DNA from: Microbacterium abyssi
Lineage (GTDB): Bacteria; Actinomycetota; Actinomycetes; Actinomycetales; Microbacteriaceae
Assembly (NCBI RefSeq): GCF_015277895.1
Contig: NZ_CP063815.1
Location: 2,418,001 to 2,482,000 of the forward strand
Direction: 5' to 3'
Length of the DNA stretch: 64,000 bases
In this document: one piece after another, positions 1 to 9,170 of the stretch
Layout: each line of letters begins with the position of its first letter
Numbering within the stretch: the first letter of the stretch is position 1
The notes under the pieces: model-generated
What the model was told of the DNA's origin: nothing
The model's database searches: none
Seen by the model: only the letters and a program-made list of their open reading frames with translations
Translations under genes and position numbers: made by a program

Positions 1-595
1 CTTCGAGCTCGGAGAGGATGTGACTCGAGATCAGGACCGTGCGCCCCTCGGCTGCGAGGCGGCGCAGCAGCACGCGCAGCTGCACGCGCGCATCCGGATC
101 GAGTCCGGACGCCGGCTCGTCCAGCAGGAGAACCTGCGGGTCGTGCACGAGCGCGCGGGCAAGGCCCAGCTTCTGCTTCTGCCCGCGCGAGAGCACCTTC
201 GCCGGAGCATCCGCCAGTTCACTCAGGCCGACGAGCACGAGCAGTTCGGCGGCGCGGGCCTCGGCTGCTGCCCGGTCGATGTCGTAAAGGCGCGCGGTCG
301 TGACGATGGTCTCGCGTGCGGTGAGGGACGGCCAGGCGCCCAGCGCATCCGGCATCCAGCCGAGCAGGCGGCGTGCGCTCAGCGGATCCTCGAGGGGGTC
401 GACGTCGCCGATGCGGATCGTGCCGGTGTCGGGGGCGAGCAGGGACGACAGCATCAGCAGCAGCGTCGTCTTTCCCGCGCCGTTGGGGCCGACAAGTCCC
501 GTCACGCGACCGCGTCCGGCTCGGAAGCTCGCGTTCCTGACGGCGTGAACCGTGCCGAACGACCTGCTGACGCCCTCGGCGACGATTCCGCTCAT
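1..595 (-). CDS. ABC transporter ATP-binding protein (3' end cut by window edge)
   Basis: This is the ATPase subunit of an ABC transporter. It is read on minus from an ATG at 595 and runs off the left edge, so only the first ~198 residues are visible. The translation has a Walker A GPNGAGKT, a signature loop LSRGQKQK (the usual LSGGQ with Arg at position 3) and a Walker B LLLDEPASGLDP, followed by a switch-region ISSHIL. This order is typical of drug/antibiotic-export or multicopper-type ATPases (CcmA/NosF-like). The partner permease must lie to the left of the window, so the substrate cannot be named. It is separated by about 20 bases from the downstream end of the phosphodiesterase gene on the same strand, suggesting possible co-transcription. 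Confidence 0.9.
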   Translation of the reverse strand, partial: MSGIVAEGVSRSFGTVHAVRNASFRAGRGRVTGLVGPNGAGKTTLLLMLSSLLAPDTGTIRIGDVDPLEDPLSARRLLGWMPDALGAWPSLTARETIVTTARLYDIDRAAAEARAAELLVLVGLSELADAPAKVLSRGQKQKLGLARALVHDPQVLLLDEPASGLDPDARVQLRVLLRRLAAEGRTVLISSHILSELE

Positions 596-615
596 GCGGT
601 CATTCTGGCAGGGAA

Positions 616-1602
616 TCAGCGGCGGAAGAACGCCACGCCGAGATCGGGATGATCGACGAAGACGCCGTCGACGCCGCTACGTGCGATCACGGCCCATTCC
701 GACTCGTAATCGCCGAACGCCTGCCGGCCGCCCTCGCCGCGGTACTCCGCCGCGAGGAACGCGTTCTCGGGGCGGACCGTCCAGGTGAACACCTTCAGCC
801 CTCTGGTGTGCGCATCCTCGACGATCGTGTTGCCCTTGACGAGCAGCATCCGCTTGCTGACGCTGATCCCGTCGACCCTGCCGACGAGCCCGTCGAGCCC
901 GCGCGCGGTCACTGTGGCCTTGTAGGTGGCGGCCTGTCGGCCATGCGCGACGAGCTGGTCGTAGGGGCGACCGGATGCCTCGATCAGGTAGATGTAGGAC
1001 GCCGCGATGCCCTCCTCGCGCAGCTGCGCGAGGACCGTCGACTCGAACGACTCGATCATCAGTGGCAGCTGGCCGTCTGCCCAGCCGGCGGCGCGCAGGT
1101 CGCGGGCGATCAGGGGGGCGAGGTCGATGCCGATGCTCGCGAAGTAGGTCGCGTGCTTGACCTCGAGCACGACCCCGATCTCGCGTCCGTGCTCGCTCGA
1201 GCCGGCGCTGATCAGCTCCAGGAGATCGGTGAGCCGCAGCATGGGCTGCGCGCCATCGAACGAGGCGCTGGACGGGCGCACCTCGGGCAGTCGTTCCCGC
1301 ACGCGGAGGGTTGCGAGCTCATCCCAGGTGAAGTCCTCGGTGAACCATCCCGTCAGAGGCTGGCCGTCGATGCGCTTGGTCGTCTTCCGGTCGGCGAACT
1401 CCGGATGGTCCTCGACGTCGGTCGTGCCGGAGATCTCGTTCTCGTGTCTGACGACGAGCACGCCGTCCTTCGTCGCCACGACGTCGGGCTCGACGGCATC
1501 CACACCCATCGCGAGTGCGAGTTCGTATGACGATCTGCTGTGTTCGGGCCGGTAGCCGGGTGCGCCCCGGTGGCCGATGACGAGCGGCGACTTCCTGGGC
1601 AT
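616..1602 (-). CDS. Glycerophosphodiester phosphodiesterase family protein
   Basis: A 328-residue TIM-barrel phosphodiesterase of the GDPD family, predicted to hydrolyse glycerophosphodiesters to glycerol-3-phosphate and an alcohol. The expected N-terminal catalytic signature is visible: IGHRGAPGYRPEHS (His 11), then VEPDV (Glu 38, Asp 40) and the second His in VRHENEISGTT (His 53). The C-terminal barrel strand GVDGVFVDHPD matches the family end motif. There is no signal peptide, so it looks cytoplasmic, unlike periplasmic GlpQ. The ATG at 1602 is the first in-frame start and is used. It is divergent from the Bax-inhibitor-like gene and lies just upstream of the partial ABC ATPase gene. The exact substrate is not deducible. 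Confidence 0.93.
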   Translation of the reverse strand: MPRKSPLVIGHRGAPGYRPEHSRSSYELALAMGVDAVEPDVVATKDGVLVVRHENEISGTTDVEDHPEFADRKTTKRIDGQPLTGWFTEDFTWDELATLRVRERLPEVRPSSASFDGAQPMLRLTDLLELISAGSSEHGREIGVVLEVKHATYFASIGIDLAPLIARDLRAAGWADGQLPLMIESFESTVLAQLREEGIAASYIYLIEASGRPYDQLVAHGRQAATYKATVTARGLDGLVGRVDGISVSKRMLLVKGNTIVEDAHTRGLKVFTWTVRPENAFLAAEYRGEGGRQAFGDYESEWAVIARSGVDGVFVDHPDLGVAFFRR

Positions 1603-1694
1603 GGATTCAGGTTAGAACACCCCATACATAGAATTCCGCCGGTATCGTAGAGGAAAGCGACCTTCAAACCCTTTCGGAGTGAGGCCCACCCACC

Positions 1695-2609
1695 ATGAGC
1701 AATTTCGCCTTCAACAACCCGGCGTTCCAGCAGCAGGATCCGCGCAACGTCGCCAGCTACCCGGGTGCGCCCGGCGCTCAGCGGGGTGTGCAGGGGGCCC
1801 AGGCCGCCTCGCTCCAGCACGGCGCCATGGATGCTGCCGCCAACGCGCAGCTCGAGGGCATGTACGCATCGCCCTCCGCCGGTTCCATCGAGACCGACCG
1901 GATGAGCGTCGAGGACACCGTCTGGAAGACCGCAGGACTCTTCGGGATCCTCCTCGTCACCGCAGCGATCGGCTGGGTCTGGTCGTTGGGCGGACTGTCC
2001 TTCAACCCGAGCGCGGGCGTGTCGATGCTGCCGATGATCATCGGTGCGCTCGGCGGATTCGTGCTCGCGATGGTCATCACCTTCACCTCGCGCAAGAAGG
2101 TGCGCCCCGCGCTGATCTTCGGCTATGCCGCTCTTGAGGGTCTTTTCGTCGGTGGCATCTCGGCATTCTTCGAGGTCATCTACCCGGGCATCGTCGTGCA
2201 GGCGACGCTCGCGACCCTCGCCGTCGTGGGCGTGACCCTGGCGCTGTTCGCCAACGGCAAGATCCGCGCGTCCAAGAAGATGACCAAGGTCTTCATGATC
2301 GCCATGGTCGGCTACCTCGTCTTCTCGCTGCTGAACCTCGTCCTCATGTGGACCGGCGTCAACCAGAACGCGTTCGGACTGCGCAGCGTCGAGATCATGG
2401 GCATTCCGCTCGGCCTGATCATCGGCGTTCTCGTGGTCTTCATGGCCGCGTACTCGCTGGTCATGGACTTCGACCAGATCCAGCAGGGCGTGCGCAACGG
2501 CGCTCCCCGTCAGTACGGCTGGGTCGGCGGCTTCGGCATCATGGTCACCGTCGTCTGGCTGTACGTCGAGATCCTCCGCATCATCGCGATCGCCCGCGGC
2601 AGCGACTGA
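1695..2609 (+). CDS. Bax inhibitor-1/YccA family integral membrane protein
   Basis: A 304-residue membrane protein. The first ~70 residues are hydrophilic and rich in Gln, Ala, Pro and Gly. Seven hydrophobic segments follow, in the pattern of the bacterial YccA/BI-1-like family, for example TAGLFGILLVTAAIGWVW, FEVIYPGIVVQATLATLAVV and GLIIGVLVVFMAAYSLVMDF. The conserved C-terminal Asp-containing pattern SLVMDFDQIQQG is present. Family members are proton-sensitive cation-leak channels in the few cases studied, and the role here is unknown. The ATG at 1695 is preceded by a purine-rich GGAGTGAGG. It is monocistronic, with a strong hairpin after the stop. Confidence 0.92.
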   Translation: MSNFAFNNPAFQQQDPRNVASYPGAPGAQRGVQGAQAASLQHGAMDAAANAQLEGMYASPSAGSIETDRMSVEDTVWKTAGLFGILLVTAAIGWVWSLGGLSFNPSAGVSMLPMIIGALGGFVLAMVITFTSRKKVRPALIFGYAALEGLFVGGISAFFEVIYPGIVVQATLATLAVVGVTLALFANGKIRASKKMTKVFMIAMVGYLVFSLLNLVLMWTGVNQNAFGLRSVEIMGIPLGLIIGVLVVFMAAYSLVMDFDQIQQGVRNGAPRQYGWVGGFGIMVTVVWLYVEILRIIAIARGSD

Positions 2610-2625
2610 TCAGATCCTCACCGGT

Positions 2626-2659
2626 GAATGGCCCCGTCTCCTCGGAGATGGGGCCATTC
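2626..2659 (+). terminator. Intrinsic hairpin after the BI-1-like gene
   Basis: Two 15-base arms starting at 2626 and 2645 pair with a single G-U wobble and a 4-base loop (ctcg). There is no real T-tract, which is common for terminators in high-GC actinobacteria. It sits 16 bases after the BI-1-like stop codon. Confidence 0.75.
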
Positions 2660-2766
2660 GCATTCCCAGCCTCATATCGGCAGTCGCAGCCACGCCGCAA
2701 GGGTGTAGCGCGTGTACCGCGCAGAGGAGCATAGTTGCATCACCGCAAACAGAAAGGGGATTGATC

Positions 2767-3039
2767 ATGGGTTTTCTCGGATTTCTTCTTCTCGGTCTCA
2801 TCGCCGGAGCGATCGCCAAGCTGATCCTGCCGGGCAAGCAGGGCGGCGGATGGTTCGTCACGCTGCTGCTCGGCGTCGTCGGCGCACTGCTCGGCGGCTG
2901 GATCGGAGGTCTGCTCTTCGGCCGCGGACTTGAGGAGTTCTTCGACCTCGGCACGTGGGCTCTCGCCATCGGCGGTGCGATCGTCGTGCTGCTGATCTAC
3001 GGCCTCATCGTGGGCCGCGGTCAGAAGGTCGACGACTAG
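2767..3039 (+). CDS. GlsB/YeaQ/YmgE family small membrane protein
   Basis: A 90-residue protein of the transglycosylase-associated/GlsB family. These very small membrane proteins are linked to general stress responses, and their biochemical activity is unknown. It shows three hydrophobic segments with the typical glycine pattern: GFLGFLLLGLIAGAIAKLIL, then VTLLLGVVGALLGGWIGGLLF, then ALAIGGAIVVLLIYGLI. The characteristic cytosolic motif LPGKQGGGW between the first two helices is present. An in-frame TTG at 2761 would add two residues, but the ATG at 2767 is preferred because AAAGGGGA lies 7 bases upstream. It converges with the sigma-factor gene, with only 6 bases between stop codons. Confidence 0.93.
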   Translation: MGFLGFLLLGLIAGAIAKLILPGKQGGGWFVTLLLGVVGALLGGWIGGLLFGRGLEEFFDLGTWALAIGGAIVVLLIYGLIVGRGQKVDD

Positions 3040-3045
3040 ATCTGA

Positions 3046-4329
3046 TCATTCGGCGGCCTTCGCCTCCAGAAGGGCCCGCTCCCGGTCGTTTCCCGCCAGT
3101 TCGGCGGCGACAGCGAACTCGGAGCGGGCCTCTTCTCTGCGTCCGAGACGCAGCAGCATCTCGCCGCGGGTGGCAGGCAGGAGATGGTATCCCGCCAGCG
3201 CTCCTGATTCGGCGAGCCGGTCGATGATGCGCAGAGCGGACGCCGGGCCCATCGCCATAGCGACGGCCGCAGCCCGGTTCAGCTCCACGATCGGCGATGG
3301 CGCGATCCTGCCCAGCGCCTCGTAGAGCAGGACGATCCTGTCCCAGTCCGTGTCGTCGATGGATGCCGCGACCGCATGGCACTCCGCGATGGCCGCCTGC
3401 AGTCCGTATGCACCGCGCCCGCGACCGCGCGCGTCGGCACGTTCGAGCGCGGCCCGACCGCGAGAGATGCGGCCGCGGTCCCAGCGGCTGCGGTCCTGGT
3501 CTGCGAGGAGGATCGGCTCCCCATGGGCGTCGACCCGGGCCGGAAACCGTGCGGCGGTGAGCTCCATCAGCGCGAGCAGGCTGTGCGCGTCGCGTTCACG
3601 GGGCACGAGGGCCGCCAGCACGCGTGTCAGACGGATCGCCTCGTGGCTGAGCTCGGGGCGCATCCAGTCCTCCCCGCTGCTGGCCGCGTGTCCCTCGTTG
3701 AAGACGAGGTAGAGCACGCCGAGGACGGCCGCGATGCGCTCGGGATACTCCTCACGCCCCGGCACCTCGAACGGCACCTTCGCGGCGCCCAGCGTCTTCT
3801 TGGCGCGGACGATGCGCTGCTGCACGGTCGCGGTGGGGACGACGAACGCCCTGGCGATCTCCTCGCTCGACAGACCGCCGACCACGCGAAGGGTCAGTGC
3901 CACGCTCGCCTCCCGCGACAGGACGGGGTGGCAGGAGATGAAGATCAGCCGGAGCACATCGTCGTCGATCGCATCCGGATCCCAGGGGGCGGCGTCCGCG
4001 GCATCCGCCTGCTCTCGTTCGAGATCGTGCGCGATCGTCGCGATCCGGTCGTCGTAGCGCTCCTGACGACGCCAGCCGTCGATGGCCCGGCGCTTCGCGA
4101 CGGCCGTCAGCCACGCCGCGGGGTTGCGCGGCACGCCCTCGGCGGGCCACTGGCGCAGCGCCTCGAGCACGGCATCCTGGGCGAGGTCCTCGGCGAGCCC
4201 GAAGTCGCCCACCATCCGGGTCAGGGTTGCGACGATCTTCGCGGACTCGATGCGCCACACGGCGGCGACGGTGCGCTCCACCTCTGGTGTGGAGCGCACC
4301 GCGCCGCCGTCGGGACCGGATTCCGTCAT
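3046..4329 (-). CDS. ECF sigma factor with C-terminal TPR-like extension (ECF42-type)
   Basis: A 427-residue extracytoplasmic-function sigma factor that directs RNA polymerase to its own promoters. Region 2 spans roughly residues 20-95 (DFGLAEDLAQDAVLEALRQW, then AWLTAVAKRRAIDGWRR). Region 4 lies around 140-185 (GLSSEEIARAFVVPTATVQQ). The remaining ~230 residues are an alpha-helical, TPR-like extension with DUF6596-type sequence (IVELNRAAAVAMAMGP, then PATRGEMLLRLGRREEA). This long extension, plus an adjacent DGPF-domain gene, is diagnostic of group ECF42, which has no classical anti-sigma factor. The start is ATG 4329, one base after the partner's stop codon, so translation is probably coupled. 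The signal it responds to cannot be read from the sequence. Confidence 0.93.
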   Translation of the reverse strand: MTESGPDGGAVRSTPEVERTVAAVWRIESAKIVATLTRMVGDFGLAEDLAQDAVLEALRQWPAEGVPRNPAAWLTAVAKRRAIDGWRRQERYDDRIATIAHDLEREQADAADAAPWDPDAIDDDVLRLIFISCHPVLSREASVALTLRVVGGLSSEEIARAFVVPTATVQQRIVRAKKTLGAAKVPFEVPGREEYPERIAAVLGVLYLVFNEGHAASSGEDWMRPELSHEAIRLTRVLAALVPRERDAHSLLALMELTAARFPARVDAHGEPILLADQDRSRWDRGRISRGRAALERADARGRGRGAYGLQAAIAECHAVAASIDDTDWDRIVLLYEALGRIAPSPIVELNRAAAVAMAMGPASALRIIDRLAESGALAGYHLLPATRGEMLLRLGRREEARSEFAVAAELAGNDRERALLEAKAAE

Positions 4330-4330
4330 G

Positions 4331-4756
4331 TCACTGCTGGGCGCGCTGAGACTGCTCCTCGCGCCAGCCCTCTTCCTTCTGGATCCACTCGTTGTCGGCC
4401 GGGAAGTCCTCCATCTCGGTCACTCGGCGGACCTCGAGGTAGCTGCCGGCGGTCAGCGGTGCGCGGCTCGCCCACTCCGCGGCCTCTTCACGCGTCGAGA
4501 CCTCGATGATCCAGAATCCGTTGAACAGCTCCTTCGTCTCGCCGTAGGGGCCGTCGGTGACCAGCGGCTTCTCGGCGCTGAAATCGACGACGAAGCCCTC
4601 GGCGGCATCGGTGAGGCCCTCCCCCGCGAGCAGGACGCCGGCCTTCATCATCGACTCGTTGTACTTGCCCATCGCCTCGATGATCTGCTCGAACGGGATC
4701 TGCTCGTAGGCCTCGACAGCCTCGTCGGTTGCGCGCATGATCAGCATGAACTTCAT
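4331..4756 (-). CDS. YCII-related DGPF-domain protein, partner of the ECF42 sigma factor
   Basis: A 141-residue protein of the YCII/DGPF superfamily (dimeric alpha-beta barrel fold). The name-giving motif appears as TDGPYGETKE, with Tyr in place of Phe. The N-terminal strand MKFMLIMRATDEAVE and the strand FWIIEVSTREEAAEWA are typical. DGPF proteins are almost always encoded beside ECF42 sigma factors and are thought to act with them, but their activity is unknown. Reading could extend upstream to 4798. The ATG at 4756 is chosen because GAAGGAGA stands 5 bases upstream and the encoded MKFMLIMR is the family start. It is the first gene of a two-gene unit with the sigma factor. Confidence 0.93.
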   Translation of the reverse strand: MKFMLIMRATDEAVEAYEQIPFEQIIEAMGKYNESMMKAGVLLAGEGLTDAAEGFVVDFSAEKPLVTDGPYGETKELFNGFWIIEVSTREEAAEWASRAPLTAGSYLEVRRVTEMEDFPADNEWIQKEEGWREEQSQRAQQ

Positions 4757-4864
4757 GATGTTCTCCTTCGGTTGCGGGGTCGTTCTCGACCCTCTCACTG
4801 AAGACGTCGAACGGGATAGACCTCGATCGACACTTCGTCCGAGAAAGTTCTGAGGAATCTTCGC

Positions 4865-6229
4865 TCAGCGGCCGGGGCGGGCGGCCGGGGCGGCTATCGC
4901 GTCGCGCACCGCCGCGCCCAGGGCCGCCATCGATGCCGCCGGGCTCCGGCGCGCGGCTGCGGTTCGCGCCTGGGATGCCAGCTCGTCACGGCGGCGCCGG
5001 TCGCCGATGACGGCTGTCATCGCGGATGCCAGCGCTTCGACGTCGCCGTCGTCCACCAGGATGCCGCCGCCGTCGACGAGCGCATCCTTCGGACCGTACG
5101 GCATGTCGTAGGAGATCAACGGAACGCCGTGCCCGAGCGCTTCGAGCACGACCATGCCCTGCCCCTCGTTCGTGCTGGTGAAGACGAAGGCATCCGCCTC
5201 GCGCCACGCCTCCGACAGATCGGCGAGGTGACCGTGCAGCTCGACCGCATCGTCGACACCGAGTTCTGCGGCCAGCTGCTCGAGGTCGTGCCGCAGTGCT
5301 CCCGCACCGTACACGTGCAGTTCGGCGTCTGGCACGTCGGCGCGCACGCGCGCCAGCGCGCGGATCGCGTGATCCACGCGCTTGCGCGGGATGAGCGAGC
5401 ACATCATCGACAGGCGCCCCGGTACCGGGAGGTTCTGCCCTTCGACGGGCACCGAGTGCGGGACGACGGCAGAGCGGATGCCGCTCCCGATGCGCCGCTC
5501 CACATCGGCCCGCTGAGAGGGGGTGAGCCAGAGGACCTGATCGAAGCGGTCCGCGATGCCGAGCCAGCGCTCCCAGATCGCATCAATCGGCGAATCCCAG
5601 TGGAACGGCGCCAGCACATGACAGGCGTGCGTGGCGTGCAGCAGTACGACACCCGGGGCGAGCAGCGGTGCGGCGTCGGCGACGAGGAGCTCCCCGACCT
5701 GACGCGCCTCGCAGATGACGATCACGCCCTCCGTCTCCGCGGCGAGAGCGTTGATCCAGGTGCGATACAGGGCACCGAAGCCGGCCAGCCGGCCCACGGG
5801 GCCTGCCGCGTCCCAGACGACTACCGAGGCTTCGCTCAGATGCCAGTTCGGGTCGCCGTGGATGACCGGCAGCTCGAGCACAGTGCGGCCGTCGGAATCG
5901 GTGATGATCCGGCGATCGCCGGCGGAATCCGCGGCATCGTCGAGCGGCCGCGCAGCGGCGCGCAGCCACGCGGCATCCGCTCGCGCATCGTCGAACAGGT
6001 TGCGCAGCTCGACACCGTCGGGAAGCAGACCACGACGACGCCATTCGGCGCGATGCGCATCATGCTCCTCGGCGGTTCCCGGGTCGACCGTGAGGATGCG
6101 CACCCGAGCACCGGCCGCGGCCATGTCGCGAGCGCGCCGCAGCACGGAGATCGTGAAGCCGCCGTCCAGGTCGGGGATGAGCCGGCTGGCGAGCACGAGA
6201 TACTCGCCCGATGGCAGCACCGAAGTCAT
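4865..6229 (-). CDS. Glycosyltransferase family 4 (GT-B fold), possibly polyol-phosphate-polymer glycosylating
   Basis: A 454-residue retaining glycosyltransferase. The C-terminal half has the GT4 donor site: MCSLIPRKRVDHAIRALARV, VYGAGALRHDLEQLA, LHGHLADLSEAW and the EX7E element in TNEGQGMVVLEALGHG. The motif SYDMPYGPKDAL after it, and the N-terminal pattern DLDGGFTISVLRRARDMAAAG, resemble TarM/GtfA-like enzymes that add sugars to wall teichoic acids or serine-rich proteins. This suggests cell-envelope glycosylation but is only a resemblance. There are no transmembrane segments. It is downstream of guaA on the same strand with a 77-base gap. The donor and acceptor are unknown. Confidence 0.85.
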   Translation of the reverse strand: MTSVLPSGEYLVLASRLIPDLDGGFTISVLRRARDMAAAGARVRILTVDPGTAEEHDAHRAEWRRRGLLPDGVELRNLFDDARADAAWLRAAARPLDDAADSAGDRRIITDSDGRTVLELPVIHGDPNWHLSEASVVVWDAAGPVGRLAGFGALYRTWINALAAETEGVIVICEARQVGELLVADAAPLLAPGVVLLHATHACHVLAPFHWDSPIDAIWERWLGIADRFDQVLWLTPSQRADVERRIGSGIRSAVVPHSVPVEGQNLPVPGRLSMMCSLIPRKRVDHAIRALARVRADVPDAELHVYGAGALRHDLEQLAAELGVDDAVELHGHLADLSEAWREADAFVFTSTNEGQGMVVLEALGHGVPLISYDMPYGPKDALVDGGGILVDDGDVEALASAMTAVIGDRRRRDELASQARTAAARRSPAASMAALGAAVRDAIAAPAARPGR

Positions 6230-6306
6230 GCCGGCGTCACTCCCGCTCGTCCGCTGTCGCGGACGAGCGCCACGCTGCGCTCACCTTCGAGCTCTCGTGA
6301 CATCCG

Positions 6307-7884
6307 TCACTCCCACTCGATGGTCCCCGGGGGCTTGGAGGTCACATCGAGCACGACGCGGTTGACGTCGCGCACGCCGTTGGTGATGCGGTTGGAGATC
6401 TTCGAGAGCACGTCGTACGGCAGGCGGGTCCAGTCGGCCGTCATGGCATCTTCACTGGACACCGGGCGCAGCACGATGGGGTGGCCGTAGGTGCGGCCGT
6501 CGCCCTGCACGCCCACCGAGCGGACGTCGGCGAGCAGCACGACGGGGCACTGCCAGATCTCGCTGTCGAGACCTGCCTTGGTCAGCTCCTCGCGGGCGAT
6601 GGCATCGGCCTCACGCAGAATCTCGAGGCGGTCAGCGGTGACCTCACCCACGATGCGGATGCCGAGGCCGGGGCCCGGAAACGGCTGCCGGCCGACGATG
6701 GCCTCCGGCAGGCCCAGCTCGCGGCCGATCGCGCGGACCTCGTCCTTGAACAGGGTGCGCAGCGGCTCGATGAGCTCGAAGTCGAGGTCTTCCGGCAGAC
6801 CGCCGACGTTGTGGTGCGACTTGATGTTCGCGGTTCCCGTGCCGCCGCCCGACTCGACGACGTCGGGGTAGAGCGTGCCCTGCACGAGGAACTTGATCGG
6901 CTCGCCCTCGGCCGCAGCCTCTGCGACGAGGTCGCGCTGCACCTGCTCGAACGCGCGGATGAACTCGCGGCCGATGATCTTGCGCTTCTGCTCGGGGTCG
7001 CTGACGCCCTTGAGATGCCCGAGGAACGTCTCACGTGCGTCCACGGTGATCAGACGCACGCCGGTCGAGGCGACGTAGTCGTTCTCGACCTGCTCGCGTT
7101 CGCCCTTGCGGAGGAGCCCGTGGTCGACGAACACGGCGGTGAGCTGGTCGCCGATCGCCTTGTGCACCAGCGCGGTCGAGACGGCGGAGTCGACGCCGCC
7201 GGAGAGCGCTGAGATGACGCGGGCGGAGCCGACCTGCTCGCGGATGCGCGCGACCTGCTCCTCGATGACGTTGCCGCTGTTCCAGTCGGAGGCGAGGCCT
7301 GCGGCCCTGTGCAGGAAGTTCTCGAGCACCTCCTGGCCGTGATCGGAGTGCTTGACCTCGGGGTGCCACTGCACGCCGTAGAAGCACTTCTCGTCGCTGC
7401 CGAAGGCCGCCACGGGGGTGTCGGGGGTGGATGCCAGGACGTCGAAGCCCTCGGGCGCGCGGGAGACCTGGTCGCCGTGGCTCATCCACACGTTCTGCGT
7501 GTTCGGCTGACCGCCGAGCAGCACGCCGCCGTCGTTCGCGATGACGGCATCCGTGGCGCCGTACTCGCGCAGACCGGTGTTGGCGACCTCGCCGCCGAGG
7601 GCGCGCGCCATGACTTGGAAGCCGTAGCAGATGCCGAGCGTCGGGACGCCGAGATCGAAGATCGCGCCGTCGAGAGAGGGTGCGCCCTCCTCGTAGACCG
7701 ACGACGGACCGCCGGAGAGGATGAGGGCGACCGGGTTCTTCTCGGCGATCTCCGATGCGCTGGCCGTATGCGGCACGATCTCGCTGTAGACACCGGCCTC
7801 GCGGACGCGGCGTGCGATGAGCTGCGCGTACTGGGCGCCGAAGTCGACGACGAGAACGGGGCGCTGTGCGGTGTCGGCGCTCAT
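6307..7884 (-). CDS. guaA: GMP synthase (glutamine-hydrolysing)
   Basis: A 525-residue enzyme that converts XMP, ATP and glutamine to GMP, the last step of guanylate synthesis. The N-terminal class-I amidotransferase has its nucleophile in GICYGFQ (Cys 86) and the His-Glu pair in QWHPEV (174-176). The synthetase domain has the pyrophosphate loop SGGVDS at 228-233. The C-terminal dimerisation domain ends in the invariant [10 protein letters not shown]. Length and motifs are complete. The start ATG 7884 overlaps the stop of the upstream DUF3817 gene by 4 bases (ATGA), so the two genes are translationally coupled, an arrangement common in this family. guaB and guaB3 lie 7-10 kb away on the same strand. 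Confidence 0.98.
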   Translation of the reverse strand: MSADTAQRPVLVVDFGAQYAQLIARRVREAGVYSEIVPHTASASEIAEKNPVALILSGGPSSVYEEGAPSLDGAIFDLGVPTLGICYGFQVMARALGGEVANTGLREYGATDAVIANDGGVLLGGQPNTQNVWMSHGDQVSRAPEGFDVLASTPDTPVAAFGSDEKCFYGVQWHPEVKHSDHGQEVLENFLHRAAGLASDWNSGNVIEEQVARIREQVGSARVISALSGGVDSAVSTALVHKAIGDQLTAVFVDHGLLRKGEREQVENDYVASTGVRLITVDARETFLGHLKGVSDPEQKRKIIGREFIRAFEQVQRDLVAEAAAEGEPIKFLVQGTLYPDVVESGGGTGTANIKSHHNVGGLPEDLDFELIEPLRTLFKDEVRAIGRELGLPEAIVGRQPFPGPGLGIRIVGEVTADRLEILREADAIAREELTKAGLDSEIWQCPVVLLADVRSVGVQGDGRTYGHPIVLRPVSSEDAMTADWTRLPYDVLSKISNRITNGVRDVNRVVLDVTSKPPGTIEWE

Positions 7885-8405
7885 CGCGCTGCCTCCTGTG
7901 TCTGGGGTTCTGCAGCCGTCGCGGCTTCACGGGATGCGAGATACGCCTTGACCTCGCGGGAGACCCTGACCTCCATGATGAAGGAGAGGGCGGGGATGAC
8001 GCCGCCGAGTGCGAGCATGATGAAGCGGGCGAACGGCCAGCGCATCAGGCTCCACAGGCGGAAGATCGCGAACAGATAGACGACGTAGAACCAGCCGTGC
8101 GCGACGAGGATCAGCAGCGAGAGGTTGATGCCACCCGCCGTCTCGCCCGTGGAGATGTCTTCGCACCCCATGCCGCCCGGCACGAACAGCGAGTACCACT
8201 GGCATCCGTCCTGCATGATCACCGGAGCGAACCAGAGGAGTCCGCGGTCGCCGCCGGCGAACAGCTCGAGATGGATCGGCGTGTACTTCAGGATCATCTC
8301 TGCCAGCAGCAGGAGCAGCATGACACCGGTGACGATCGAGGCGATCTGATAGAACTTCAGCGCCCCGCGGATCTTCGGGAACGAGGCGGCTTTCGGTTCG
8401 GGCAT
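7881..8405 (-). CDS. DUF3817 domain-containing membrane protein
   Basis: A 174-residue membrane protein of uncharacterised family DUF3817 (YdzA-like). Four hydrophobic segments are visible: [60 protein letters not shown] and a weaker one near [10 protein letters not shown]. Family hallmarks are HGWFYVVY and the C-terminal [11 protein letters not shown]. Reading upstream is open to 8474, but the ATG at 8405 gives the family N-terminus ([19 protein letters not shown]). It is 4-base coupled to guaA, an association seen widely in actinobacteria, but no function has been established. Confidence 0.88.
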   Translation of the reverse strand: MPEPKAASFPKIRGALKFYQIASIVTGVMLLLLLAEMILKYTPIHLELFAGGDRGLLWFAPVIMQDGCQWYSLFVPGGMGCEDISTGETAGGINLSLLILVAHGWFYVVYLFAIFRLWSLMRWPFARFIMLALGGVIPALSFIMEVRVSREVKAYLASREAATAAEPQTQEAAR

Positions 8406-8503
8406 GTAGTCAAGTCTACCCGCGGGCACAGCGCCTCCCGCCGCGCTCTGATCGATCAGGAATCGAGAAGACACGGCATTCGGACGCGCGTACCGTCGCT
8501 GAC

Positions 8504-9112
8504 ATGAACACGATCGACAGCATCACACTCGAGGTCACCGACCTGCCCGGCGCGGAAGCGTTCTACTCGCAAGCGTTCGACCTCGGCGACAGGCTTCGCC
8601 TGATCCGGTCGGACGCCGCGACCTCGGGCTTCCGCGGATACACCCTCTCCCTCATCGTCCGGCAGCCGGCCGACGCGCGACTCGTTCTCGACGACGCGAT
8701 CGCCGCCGGCGCCACCGTGCTGAAGCCGGCCGCGAAGTCGCTGTGGGGCTTCGGCGGAACCGTCCAGGCACCGGACGGCGCGGTGTGGAACATCGCCACA
8801 TCGTCCAAGAAGGATGCCGCGCCGCCGAGCCGTACGATCGAGAACTTCGTCCTGCTTCTGGGTGCCGACGACGTCAAGGCGAGCAAGGCGTTCTACGTGG
8901 AGCGAGGCATCCGCGTCGGCAAGAGCTTCGGCAGCTACGTCGACTTCGAGATGCCCGAGGGGTCAATCGGGCTCGGTCTCTACAAGCGCGCCGCGCTCGC
9001 GAAATCCGCGGGCGTGGATGCCGAGGGCTCCGGCTCCCACCGCATCGTCATAGGCGGCGGGCTCGGCGAGGCGACCGATCCCGACGGTTTCCGCTGGGCG
9101 CCGTCCGCCTGA
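8504..9112 (+). CDS. VOC-superfamily (glyoxalase/bleomycin-resistance fold) protein
   Basis: A 202-residue protein made of two VOC-type halves. The first has ITLEVTDLPGAEAFYSQAF and ends with the QAPDGAVWNIATS strand. The second has FVLLLGADDVKASKAFY and ends in EATDPDGFRWAPS. VOC proteins bind a divalent metal and act on small molecules as lyases, dioxygenases or drug binders. The canonical metal-binding His/Glu set is not obvious here: the first strand has Thr-Leu-Glu rather than His. A binding rather than catalytic role is therefore possible. ATG 8504 is the start. It is monocistronic and convergent with the giant nuclease gene, sharing one terminator. Confidence 0.85.
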   Translation: MNTIDSITLEVTDLPGAEAFYSQAFDLGDRLRLIRSDAATSGFRGYTLSLIVRQPADARLVLDDAIAAGATVLKPAAKSLWGFGGTVQAPDGAVWNIATSSKKDAAPPSRTIENFVLLLGADDVKASKAFYVERGIRVGKSFGSYVDFEMPEGSIGLGLYKRAALAKSAGVDAEGSGSHRIVIGGGLGEATDPDGFRWAPSA

Positions 9113-9120
9113 ACGCACGA

Positions 9121-9154
9121 CGGAGGCCGCCGGGATCGCTCCCGACGGCCTCCG
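9121..9154. terminator. Bidirectional terminator hairpin
   Basis: Arms 9121-9135 and 9140-9154 pair over 15 positions with one C-A mismatch around a 4-base loop. It lies between the convergent VOC gene and the nuclease/nucleotidase gene and can serve both. Confidence 0.75.
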
Positions 9155-9170
9155 CTGCGACTTCAGTCGA

